Assembly: GCA_013151215.1 (NCBI GenBank)
Contig: JAADIS010000151.1
Span: 1-54,984 of the forward strand
Origin: Chlorobiota bacterium
Lineage (GTDB): Bacteria > Bacteroidota > Bacteroidia > Bacteroidales > F082
DNA length: 54,984 nt
Direction: 5' to 3'
This document shows, piece by piece, positions 17,308 to 25,236 of this stretch. A model generated the notes under the pieces. The model ran no database searches, was not told where the DNA came from, and saw nothing but the letters and a program-made list of their open reading frames with translations. The position numbers and the translations under genes were made by a program. Position 1 is the first letter of the stretch; each line of letters begins with the position of its first letter.

Positions 17308-17350
17308 TGCTTGTAAGGCAGATGCTCTGAACCAGCTGAGCTAAGCTCCC
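17273..17350 (-). tRNA. tRNA-Val (anticodon TAC), CCA encoded
   Basis: The minus strand reads acceptor GGGAGCT, D arm GCTC/GAGC, anticodon arm TCTGC-CTTACAA-GCAGA with anticodon TAC, T arm ACTGG-TTCGAAT-CCAGT and acceptor AGTTCCC, discriminator A and CCA. All stems pair, with one G-T in the acceptor. It is 78 bases with the CCA. It is the only intact tRNA in the window. Its 5' half is repeated twice upstream and its 3' part once downstream. Confidence 0.95.
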
Positions 17351-17501
17351 TTTTTTTTGCTCCTTCGTCCCGTGGCCCTCCCGACCTGTCAGTCGGGATG
17401 CCCTGAACCAGCTGAGCTAAGCTCCCTTTTTTTGCTCCTTCGTCCCGTGGCCCTCCCGACCTGTCAGTCGGGATGCCCTGAACCAGCTGAGCTAAGCTCC
17501 C
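17351..17501 (-). repeat. Two tandem units each carrying a tRNA-Val 5' half and a hairpin
   Basis: Units 17351-17426 (76 bp) and 17427-17501 (75 bp) differ only by one T in a homopolymer. On the minus strand each reads: acceptor 5' strand, D arm (with one G for A, still pairing), a 7-bp hairpin TCCCGAC/GTCGGGA in place of the anticodon arm, then a GC-rich tail and an A run. The A run leads straight into the next copy and finally into intact tRNA-Val. Neither unit can form a tRNA alone. A -7 box at 17516-17523 would transcribe both units ahead of the tRNA. Confidence 0.85.
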
Positions 17502-17515
17502 TTAAAATGAGGCTG

Positions 17516-17549
17516 CAAATATACATCTATTATTTTTTCAAGCAACAAA
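17516..17549 (-). promoter_or_regulatory. Candidate promoter of the tRNA-Val array
   Basis: On the minus strand TATATTTG (17516-17523) matches the -7 consensus exactly. TTTG lies 22 bases upstream (17546-17549), and GTTG at 19 bases. It is just upstream of the first tRNA 5' half. Confidence 0.6.
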
Positions 17550-17840
17550 ATATTTATTTTTTTCGTGTTTTATATCCATTTGGTTCATAATGAGTTCGCA
17601 ACATGTTATAAGTCTCTAAATCAATGCCATACTCTATAGAAATAAATAAAGTTCGGGTTTTTTAATCGGTCATAATATCTGAATATGCCAGGGAATTCCT
17701 AAAGCAAACTAAAAAATATTGCCTCTTTAAAATCAAATGCGCTCTTTTTTATTGCAAACTTAACACTCAACAACTTGTCAGATACAATAAATCCAGTCAA
17801 TCCTATAAGAGTTTCGCTTTTATTAAAAATATACTCATTA
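17550..17840. other. AT-rich intergenic stretch, nothing recognised
   Basis: Between the tRNA array promoter and the 3' end of the 465-residue gene I see no gene, clear hairpin or repeat. A 66-codon minus-strand frame at 17699-17899 overlaps the real gene's end and has no recognisable domain. Confidence 0.4.
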
Positions 17841-19238
17841 CTACAATTTGAACAAATAGCCAATTGAGAAAAAATAGCTAATCTGGGTTTTTGAAACACT
17901 TATGTTTTCCGGTTTTACATCGCTAATATAATCATTGGAAAAAACCGTGCTGAGTTTGTCAACATAACCAGCTGCTATACCTCCGTCGACCATAAACATA
18001 TGTTTATGTCCAAAGGACAATCCGACACCGGCCAGCAAACGGGGACGAACAGTCTTAGTAAACGATATTCCCGGTCCGAAAGAAGCATTAATCCCCAGAT
18101 TTATTTTATCATAGACAATTGTACCGGCATGGACTAAAGCAACAGTTCCAACTTCACCTTTACCTCCATTTTCTTTAACAATGCGGTACATTGTTGTTGT
18201 ATCCTGTTTGTAACTGGCTATCGACCACGCATCATTGCGCAAACCCGAATAATAAAAGGACACTCCGACACCGAAATACGCCTTTCTTTTGATAGGGAAT
18301 TTATATTCAGCATTAAAAGGCTGCAGGTAGGTATTCTCGGATCGGGGAGTAATCTTGATCGTTAAGCTCGCCTGATCATCCCTAAATTGAAAGGGCATCG
18401 ACTTATAACAATAATCCAGATTGTTATCCATCAGCACGATTCTCTGAAATATTGAATCTATTTTGTCAGGGTCGATATTGTTCAACACATCCTTTACTTG
18501 TACTTGCAACTGTGTCCACATCGTTTTTAACTGACCATCAATTACTTTTAAATTTAAATTAGCTTTTATGGTATCAGCATTTTCAGCAGAAAACATAATA
18601 TAACTTGCATTACTGGAATCTATTTTATACTTCAATATACCTAATTCCGTCCTTTTGCTATGCAGGCGTTCCTTGTTTCCTTTTGTATCAAACTTTTTTA
18701 AATCTTCCGGTTTATCCAAATAATTATATTTCAGCAAATGGAAACGGATCTCATTGGCAAGTCTGTTGACCGAATTGCTAAGTTCCAATAATCTAAGCGA
18801 ATTGTCATTAAGTGCTTCGGTAAATTTTTTGAATTTTGGATATAATAATTTTGGCATGTAACTGCTATCATTATTTCCGTTTTCAGTATCCTTTTTTACT
18901 TCAGCTGAAGCCTCGATATTTAATTTTGCCAAACCGTCCATTAGGCCCTTAATTGCATCAATATTCAAGTTGGCAAAACTCGGAATCTCGAGTGGTTTTT
19001 CTATTTGCGTATCACTCACGTTTAATTCGATTTTATAGAGGTTCAGGTTGATATCATCGATTTCGAGTCTATAAAATGAGCCATTTTGTATTTTCAAAGG
19101 CAGGTTTTCGATAGTTTTGTTTTTAAAATCTAATTTTATGACTTTGACGCCACACTCTGAATTCAGCCCTTGAGCCATCAAAGCAAGATTTCCGATTATT
19201 AACAAACATACGATCAATAAAGTTCTTTGTGTTTTCAT
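17841..19238 (-). CDS. Secreted protein of unknown function, possible C-terminal outer-membrane barrel
   Basis: I do not recognise this 465-residue protein. It has a signal peptide (MKTQRTLLIVCLLIIGNLAL, then MAQ), an N-terminal helical part of about 270 residues, and a C-terminal part of alternating polar/hydrophobic strands (KAYFGVGVSFYYSGL, INLGINASFGPGIS, LLAGVGLSFGHKHMF, FFSIGYLFKL). The second part looks like an outer-membrane beta barrel ending at the C-terminus. A minus-strand -7 box lies about 50 bases upstream. It is isolated, with no co-directed neighbour to suggest a role. Confidence 0.7.
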   Translation of the reverse strand: MKTQRTLLIVCLLIIGNLALMAQGLNSECGVKVIKLDFKNKTIENLPLKIQNGSFYRLEIDDINLNLYKIELNVSDTQIEKPLEIPSFANLNIDAIKGLMDGLAKLNIEASAEVKKDTENGNNDSSYMPKLLYPKFKKFTEALNDNSLRLLELSNSVNRLANEIRFHLLKYNYLDKPEDLKKFDTKGNKERLHSKRTELGILKYKIDSSNASYIMFSAENADTIKANLNLKVIDGQLKTMWTQLQVQVKDVLNNIDPDKIDSIFQRIVLMDNNLDYCYKSMPFQFRDDQASLTIKITPRSENTYLQPFNAEYKFPIKRKAYFGVGVSFYYSGLRNDAWSIASYKQDTTTMYRIVKENGGKGEVGTVALVHAGTIVYDKINLGINASFGPGISFTKTVRPRLLAGVGLSFGHKHMFMVDGGIAAGYVDKLSTVFSNDYISDVKPENISVSKTQISYFFSIGYLFKL

Positions 19239-19287
19239 TTTTGTAAATTTTTTTATTAGTATTCTTTTTTTGAATGATTTTCGGCCT

Positions 19288-19295
19288 CAAAGCTA
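19288..19295 (-). promoter_or_regulatory. Candidate -7 box of the 465-residue protein gene
   Basis: The minus strand reads TAGCTTTG, an exact TAnnTTTG, about 50 bases upstream of the start. No clear -33 box. Confidence 0.4.
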
Positions 19296-19324
19296 AACAA
19301 TACTATGGATATTCATCTGGCTGA

Positions 19325-19353
19325 AAACAGCCATTCATTAATTATGGCTGTTT
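19325..19353. other. Hairpin in the divergent intergenic region
   Basis: AAACAGCCAT (19325-19334) pairs with ATGGCTGTTT (19344-19353) around a 9-base loop. There is no long T run on either side. It lies between divergent genes and could be a protein site or mRNA leader structure. The rest of 19239-19553 shows nothing else clear. Confidence 0.4.
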
Positions 19354-19553
19354 ACTCCCATCAGTAAATGATTTATATCATGATATGAAAATGGCAGTAA
19401 TGCTGTTTCTGATAACGTTTGCGTTGAATAATTTTTCAATAATAAAAAGAAAAAGACGGTAAGAATCATAATAATTATGAAGAAATAGCATAATATGTTT
19501 TGATGAAATCGAAAAAACTTAATTTAGCACTTTATTTACGAGACCAAAGCATT

Positions 19554-20666
19554 ATGAGTTTTTACAATGTAGTGATAACAGGAACCGGAAAATATATTCC
19601 TGACAATATAGTTGCAAACAGCGATTTTGCCAAAAACAACTTTTATGATACGAATGGGAAACCATTCGATGCCTCACATAAAGAACTAACTGATAAGTTC
19701 AAAGCAATTACTGGAATTGAGGAAAGGCGTTATGCCGACGATGACCAATGCGCATCGGACATCGGGACTATTGCAGCAAGAATCGCAATTGAAGATGCCG
19801 GCATAGATCCGGAGACAATAGACCAGATAATCGTAGCCGAGAACTTTGCCGACGTGAAAAAAGGGACGATCCAAACCGATACGCTTCCAAGTGTCGCCTC
19901 AAGGATAAAACATAATCTTAAAATCGAGAATCCTGCTTGTGTCGCCTACGATATTATTTTTGGTTGCCCCGGATGGATCCAGGGGGTGATACAGGCATAT
20001 TCATATATAAAATCAGGAATTGCCAAACGCTGTCTGGTAATTTCCGCAGAAACATTATCGAGGGTCCTCGACATGAGCGACAGGGATTCGATGATTTATT
20101 CCGACGGAGCAGGAGCTGCAATTGTTGAAGGATCTGAAAGCGACCACAAAGAAGGTTTCCTTAGTTTTAATGCTGCAACTTATGCAAAAAACGAGGCCTA
20201 TTATCTCTTCCTCGGAAAAAGCAATATGCCAGGAGCCGACCCTAAGCTCAGATATCTTAAAATGCATGGGCGAAAAATTTACGAATTTGCCTTGACAAAC
20301 GTTCCTGACGCTATGAAAACCGCCATGGACAGAGCAGGTGCCGACATTCATGACCTTAAGAAGATATTCATACACCAGGCAAACGAAAAAATGGATTTTG
20401 AGATTATTAAGCGTTTTTATCGTATTTACAGGGTGAGGAACATCCCTGAATACATCATGCCGATGAGCATCAACAGACTAGGGAACAGTTCAGTAGGAAC
20501 AGTACCGACACTTTTCGACATGGTTCGCAAAGGTGAGTGCCAAAGGGTTTCGCATGACCCGGAAGCCTTCGCACAGGGAAAGCACCAGCTTAACAAAGGC
20601 GACTTGATAATGTTTACATCGGTTGGCGCCGGCATGAACATCAACGCCATAGTTTATAGGTATTAG
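19554..20666 (+). CDS. 3-oxoacyl-ACP synthase III family protein (KAS III-like)
   Basis: The 370-residue protein has the thiolase-fold triad of KAS III enzymes: Cys138 in FGCPGWIQG, His274 in IFIHQANEKM and Asn311 in NRLGNSSVGTVPTL. FabH normally condenses acetyl-CoA with malonyl-ACP to start fatty acid synthesis. This variant is longer than classical FabH (about 320 residues) and may use another primer or act in a specialised pathway. I chose the ATG at 19554 (MSFYNVVITGTGKYIPDNIV), which aligns with the family N-terminus. Upstream TTG/ATG codons at 19500-19503 would add about 18 atypical residues. It stands alone, with no acp or other fab gene nearby. Confidence 0.88.
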   Translation: MSFYNVVITGTGKYIPDNIVANSDFAKNNFYDTNGKPFDASHKELTDKFKAITGIEERRYADDDQCASDIGTIAARIAIEDAGIDPETIDQIIVAENFADVKKGTIQTDTLPSVASRIKHNLKIENPACVAYDIIFGCPGWIQGVIQAYSYIKSGIAKRCLVISAETLSRVLDMSDRDSMIYSDGAGAAIVEGSESDHKEGFLSFNAATYAKNEAYYLFLGKSNMPGADPKLRYLKMHGRKIYEFALTNVPDAMKTAMDRAGADIHDLKKIFIHQANEKMDFEIIKRFYRIYRVRNIPEYIMPMSINRLGNSSVGTVPTLFDMVRKGECQRVSHDPEAFAQGKHQLNKGDLIMFTSVGAGMNINAIVYRY

Positions 20667-20738
20667 TAGGCAAGCGCTTTTTAAGGGCAAGCGGCAAAAC
20701 CTGCCTTCGTAATTTAACGATTAAAACAAAAAGAATTA

Positions 20739-20746
20739 TATTTTTG
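20739..20746 (+). promoter_or_regulatory. Candidate -7 box of the TamL-type gene
   Basis: TATTTTTG matches TAnnTTTG exactly, 37 bases before the TTG start at 20784. A weak TTTA lies 22 bases upstream. Confidence 0.45.
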
Positions 20747-20783
20747 TATTTAAAATGTTATCACCGGTATTAATCGTAAGTCA

Positions 20784-23114
20784 TTGAGGAACCATAGTAT
20801 TAAATTTCTGCTAGTTGTATTCATTATCGCTATGGGTAGCGGATGTTCAATAAAAAAATTCGTGCCGGAAAACAAAAAAATTACCAATAAGTATTCGTTG
20901 AACATCGAACAAAAACATGAAGCTATCAAAGCGTCCGAATTAAGGGCGCTAATCAAGCCCAAAGCAAATTCAAAATTGCTTTTCATGCGCCCAAAGCTCT
21001 ACTTTTACTATCGTAACCTGAAAAAAGAAACAAGTTTCAACAAGTGGTTAAATGAGCATTATGGCGAGGAGCCCGTTTATACGGAAACTCATGATTTAAA
21101 TAAAACAAGCCGGAATTTAAGAATATACCTGGCAAATATAGGTTTTTTCAATTCGGAAATAAATTATGGAATTCAAACGAATAATTTTAAGAACAATATA
21201 ACTTTCAACATAAAACCTTCTGAACCTTATAGGTTTTCCGAAATATCGTACGACATAAACGACAGTTTAATAAGCAGGCTCGTTGATGCGAACAAGGACA
21301 AATCCCTATTAAAAGCCGGAAGCGTTTATAATGCTTATGTTATGGACGACGAACGCGACCGCATCACGGAAATCCTGAGAGATTCGGGATATTATTTGTT
21401 TAGCCGCAATTACATTCAGTTTTATGTCGATAGTTCTTTTACAAACCATAAGATGAACATACTGGTTAAGATCAACAATATCAAAACCCCTACCGACCAG
21501 CCAGGGGAATTTAACGAGAACAAGCACCGTAGATTTTTCATCAAGAACGTTAGCATAATTCCTGATTTCAAACCTACTGAGAACCAGTCTTTTGACACTA
21601 CCAAACATGAAATTGAGTTTTGGGACGAAGGAAAATCCTTTTATTATAATTTCTTATATGCCGGCAAAGTACATTTAAAACCTTCGGCCTTCAATCAGGC
21701 GATAAAGATAAAACCCGGAAAACCATATTCGGCCACCGACGTCCAAAATACATATAGACGCCTGTTTTCATATCAAATAATCAGAACAGCCAACATAAAT
21801 TTCGATACTACCGACATCAACAAACCAGACAACGACAGCTCGTTCCTTGATTGCAAGATAAGTCTTCAAAAGAGTAATTTAAACATGTTTACCGTTGAGG
21901 CCGAGGGCACTAACTCAAGTGGTGATTTGGGCATTAGGGGCAATGTCATATTTCTGAACAAAAATATTTTCCAGCGGGCCGATGTTTTAAGAATCATGCT
22001 CAACGGCGGCTTTGAAGCTCAAACAATCAGCGAAAGCAACGGAAGCACTGGCATATTCAATACTTTTGAAGCGGGAATACAAGGGTCCGTTTATTTTCCA
22101 AGGTTTTTCTCACTAGTCCGTCTCAACAGCTTTAACCAACGCTACAACCCCACATCCAATCTGACTTTTGGCTTCAACTATCAGTTAAGGCCAAATTATT
22201 CACGCAATATAACTTTATTGAGCCTAGGTTATTCCTGGAACCAAAACAAACAGATAAAGCACATCTTAACTCCGGCCAATATAAATTTCGTAAAGGTAAA
22301 CCCCACTCCTGAATTCGAGAAGGAGCTTGAGTATGAGACCAACAAACGATTAAAGGAACAGTATTCCGATCACATGGTCCTGGGCCTCAATTATAGTTTT
22401 ATCCTAAATAACCAGGAAAAAACAGGGTTGAAGAATTTCGAGTACTTCAGGGCTAACATCGAAACATCGGGTAATTTGCTTTATGCTTTCAACACCTTGC
22501 TTGGCTCCAAAAAAGCCGGTACCGGAAACTATGAGTTTTTTGGCGTGCGTTATTCGCAGTATATCAGGGTCGATTTAGACTACAGGCAGTATTTCATGCT
22601 GAAAAACAAAAACACATCAGTAGCCACGCGCATATACATAGGTGCAGGTCTGCCATTTTTAAATTCCGACGAGATACCATACGAAAGGGGTTTTTATGCC
22701 GGCGGGGCAAATGGCATGAGAGGCTGGGTTTTCAGAACCCTCGGCCCGGGGTCGTTCAACGGAAGCAATGCGTATGAGAAAATCGGGGATATCCAGCTGG
22801 AGTTCAATGCTGAATATAGGTTTCCGATTTATAGTTTTTTGTATGGCGGCTTTTTTGCCGATTTCGGTAACATCTGGACATATAACCAGTCGGAAACTTT
22901 CCCGAACGGGCAGTTTAAGTTTAACCGCTTTTACAAAGAAATTGCTTCCGACCTGGGTTTTGGGTTTCGTTTCGATTTCCAGTTCTTCATTTTCCGAATC
23001 GATTTCGCCGCACCAATAGTAAACCCGGCGTTTCCGGAAGGACAGCGCTGGAGGTTCGATTATTTGCAATTACGGGATATTATAGGTAATTTCGGAATCG
23101 GGTTCCCATTTTAA
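20784..23114 (+). CDS. tamL: BamA/TamA-family outer-membrane protein with lipobox (TamL type)
   Basis: The 776-residue protein has a lipoprotein signal (KFLLVVFIIAMGSGC, Cys at about 21), POTRA-like alpha/beta repeats over the first 370 residues, and a C-terminal Omp85 barrel. The hallmark substrate-loop motif appears as RGFYAGGANGMRGW, and the barrel ends FGIGFPF with a C-terminal aromatic. Lipidated TamA homologues (TamL) are characteristic of Bacteroidota and act with TamB in envelope assembly. The start appears to be TTG: no in-frame ATG precedes the signal peptide, and the next ATG (about 20832) would remove most of it. The helicase gene follows after 9 bp, so the two are probably co-transcribed. 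Confidence 0.88.
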   Translation: MRNHSIKFLLVVFIIAMGSGCSIKKFVPENKKITNKYSLNIEQKHEAIKASELRALIKPKANSKLLFMRPKLYFYYRNLKKETSFNKWLNEHYGEEPVYTETHDLNKTSRNLRIYLANIGFFNSEINYGIQTNNFKNNITFNIKPSEPYRFSEISYDINDSLISRLVDANKDKSLLKAGSVYNAYVMDDERDRITEILRDSGYYLFSRNYIQFYVDSSFTNHKMNILVKINNIKTPTDQPGEFNENKHRRFFIKNVSIIPDFKPTENQSFDTTKHEIEFWDEGKSFYYNFLYAGKVHLKPSAFNQAIKIKPGKPYSATDVQNTYRRLFSYQIIRTANINFDTTDINKPDNDSSFLDCKISLQKSNLNMFTVEAEGTNSSGDLGIRGNVIFLNKNIFQRADVLRIMLNGGFEAQTISESNGSTGIFNTFEAGIQGSVYFPRFFSLVRLNSFNQRYNPTSNLTFGFNYQLRPNYSRNITLLSLGYSWNQNKQIKHILTPANINFVKVNPTPEFEKELEYETNKRLKEQYSDHMVLGLNYSFILNNQEKTGLKNFEYFRANIETSGNLLYAFNTLLGSKKAGTGNYEFFGVRYSQYIRVDLDYRQYFMLKNKNTSVATRIYIGAGLPFLNSDEIPYERGFYAGGANGMRGWVFRTLGPGSFNGSNAYEKIGDIQLEFNAEYRFPIYSFLYGGFFADFGNIWTYNQSETFPNGQFKFNRFYKEIASDLGFGFRFDFQFFIFRIDFAAPIVNPAFPEGQRWRFDYLQLRDIIGNFGIGFPF

Positions 23115-23123
23115 AAATCAATT

Positions 23124-24563
23124 ATGAAAAGCCATGAACTAGAGGCTCAATTAACAAAGAACCTGGGTTTTGACCCCACCGCTGACCAACAAACGGCCAT
23201 TCATCATATTGCGAGGTTTCAATCAAGCAACAAGCCTAATCCGGTTTATATATTAAAAGGTTATGCAGGAACCGGGAAAACCAGCATCCTTGGGTCTTTG
23301 GTAAGAACGCTCAACAATACATATACAAAGACCGTCCTGCTTGCCCCTACGGGAAGGGCGGCAAAGGTCCTGTCGGCTTACACTTCCAAAACGGCTCATA
23401 CCATACATAGATATATTTATTTTATAGTAACTGGCAAAAATGGCCTTCCGGTTGTCAGGCTAGGAAAGAACAAGCTGAAAGAAACTGTTTTCATCGTTGA
23501 CGAAGCATCGATGATAAGCGACAGCAGTACTAATAATGAGGGCGGATTCGGTGGCCATTCGCTACTCGACGACCTTGTTGAATACATATTCTCTTCGCAG
23601 GGCAACAAACTTATCCTGGTTGGCGACACGGCCCAACTACCCCCTGTGGGCTTGAACCTCAGTCCTGCCCTCGATTTAAATTTCCTGAAAACAGCCTATA
23701 ATGTTACGGCACACTCCTTTGAGATGAAAGATGTTATGCGGCAATCGCTGGACTCCGGAATACTGTTTTCAGCAACTTCATTGCGCCTCAAACTCACAAG
23801 CAATTCAAGTGATTTACCTTTACTTGAGTTAGATGGCTTTAAAGATGATGTCAAGGTCATCGAATCGGCCTATGACTTCGAGGAGGTTTTACAAATAAAC
23901 TTCAGTGACAAGGATCAGAACAGCAGCGTTTTAGTTTGCAGGACTAATAAAAGGGCAAACATATTTAATCAGCAAATACGAAAGGCCATCCTTCTTCGCG
24001 ACGAGGAACTGGAAGCGGGCGACAAATTGATGATTGTCAAAAACAACTATTTCTGGCTCGACGAAACATCCAAGGCAGGTTTTATCGCCAACGGCGAGAT
24101 GATAGAGATACTTAAGTTGATAAATATCGAGGATATTTATGGTTTTCGTTTTGCCGAAGCAGATGTCCGGCTTATCGATTACCCTGACGAAGAGGTGCTT
24201 AGGGTTAAATTACTGCTCGACACGATTAACACTGACGGCCCGGGATTGAATATCGAAGAAAGAAACCGCCTCTTTGAAACAATATTGGAGGATTACGCCG
24301 ACCATGGTTCCCGTGGGCAAAGAGTGGCACAAGTAATGATCAATCCGTATTTCAACGCTCTCCACGTAAAATTCGCTTATGCCATGACTTGCCATAAAAC
24401 ACAGGGTGGGCAATGGCCAACAGTGATTATCGACCAAGGCTGGCTAACAGATGAAATGATAAACACGGAATTCCTCAGGTGGCTCTATACTGCCTTCACC
24501 CGGGCAACCCAGAAATTATATCTGATTAATTTTAGAGAGGATCTTTTTTCCGGAAAAGATTAA
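23124..24563 (+). CDS. ATP-dependent SF1 DNA helicase, RecD-like
   Basis: This 479-residue protein has the SF1 helicase motifs: Walker A GYAGTGKTS (about residues 46-54), Walker B VDEASMISD, motif III GDTAQLPPVG, and a C-terminal UvrD_C_2 domain with AMTCHKTQGGQWP and WLYTAFTRATQKLYLI. This is the compact RecD/RecD2-like arrangement annotated in Bacteroidota as AAA_30 plus UvrD_C_2. No RecB or RecC partner is nearby, so it probably acts alone in replication or repair. It has no N-terminal extension as in RecD2. Confidence 0.9.
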   Translation: MKSHELEAQLTKNLGFDPTADQQTAIHHIARFQSSNKPNPVYILKGYAGTGKTSILGSLVRTLNNTYTKTVLLAPTGRAAKVLSAYTSKTAHTIHRYIYFIVTGKNGLPVVRLGKNKLKETVFIVDEASMISDSSTNNEGGFGGHSLLDDLVEYIFSSQGNKLILVGDTAQLPPVGLNLSPALDLNFLKTAYNVTAHSFEMKDVMRQSLDSGILFSATSLRLKLTSNSSDLPLLELDGFKDDVKVIESAYDFEEVLQINFSDKDQNSSVLVCRTNKRANIFNQQIRKAILLRDEELEAGDKLMIVKNNYFWLDETSKAGFIANGEMIEILKLINIEDIYGFRFAEADVRLIDYPDEEVLRVKLLLDTINTDGPGLNIEERNRLFETILEDYADHGSRGQRVAQVMINPYFNALHVKFAYAMTCHKTQGGQWPTVIIDQGWLTDEMINTEFLRWLYTAFTRATQKLYLINFREDLFSGKD

Positions 24564-24750
24564 AAATGGTCAAAGTCCCTGAAAAGAGGATTTGGTTTGG
24601 GAAGAGGGATAAGGGGAATAGAATTATATTCCCGGGGATTGAAATAACCGAACCATCCAACAATAGGAAAAGCCATGAGCCACCACCATCGTTTTATTAG
24701 GAATCTGCGTTCTTCAGCAACTCCATTTATTCTCTTAACGCCTTCATTTT

Positions 24751-25236
24751 TCAGCAGTCGCTATAAATTAAGCAGCTTGCATAAGCGGTAACACCTTCCT
24801 CCCTACCCTCGAAACCAAATCCTTCATTGGTTTTAGCTTTAACGGAAACACGCTTGATATCAAGCTTCAGGCAACTCGATATACTAAGCCGGATAGTATT
24901 GATGAAATTACTGAGCTTAGGTTTTTCCAATACCAGCGTACAATCGATATTGGATATTTCAAAGTCGTGCTTTTTAAGCAGATAATAAGTAATTTCCAAC
25001 AATGCCATACTCGAAATATCCCTATATCTTAAGTCGGTATCGGGAAAATGGGAGCCAATATCGCCGAGTGCGGCGGCGCCAAGCAATGAATCTATGAGCG
25101 CATGCGACAGGGCATCAGCATCCGAATGGCCAATAAGTCCTTGTGAATGAGGTATCTCAACGCCCCCCAGAACAAGTTTGCGGTCATCGCCAAAAGCATG
25201 GACATCATAACCAAAACCCGTTCTAAAATCTTTCAT
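24751..25236 (-). CDS. ispF: 2-C-methyl-D-erythritol 2,4-cyclodiphosphate synthase
   Basis: The 161-residue length is exactly that of IspF. Metal-binding residues are visible in GYDVHAFG (Asp11, His13) and in GHSDADALSHALIDSLLGAA. The second signature is GDIGSHFPDTDLRYRD and the substrate loop is SVKAKTNEGFGFEGREEG. It converts CDP-ME 2-phosphate to the cyclic diphosphate in the non-mevalonate isoprenoid pathway, in the cytoplasm. Its start overlaps the porV stop (TAATG), so ispF is translationally coupled to porV, an odd but clear pairing. Confidence 0.97.
   Translation of the reverse strand: MKDFRTGFGYDVHAFGDDRKLVLGGVEIPHSQGLIGHSDADALSHALIDSLLGAAALGDIGSHFPDTDLRYRDISSMALLEITYYLLKKHDFEISNIDCTLVLEKPKLSNFINTIRLSISSCLKLDIKRVSVKAKTNEGFGFEGREEGVTAYASCLIYSDC

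Noticed and set aside
17377-17501. CRISPR-like array from the repeated hairpins
   Set aside because: Only two units with no variable spacers, and the units are tRNA fragments. No cas genes are present.
17357-17590. A 77-codon plus-strand frame across the tRNA 5'-half array
   Set aside because: It reads antisense through tandem tRNA fragments and repeats the same peptide twice. It is a product of the repeat, not a gene.
24560-24756. A roughly 60-codon minus-strand frame after ispF containing RWWWLMAFPIVGWFGYFNP
   Set aside because: It has a membrane-like segment, but the only ATG leaves 38 residues and the upstream part overlaps ispF. It could be a gene remnant; evidence is insufficient.
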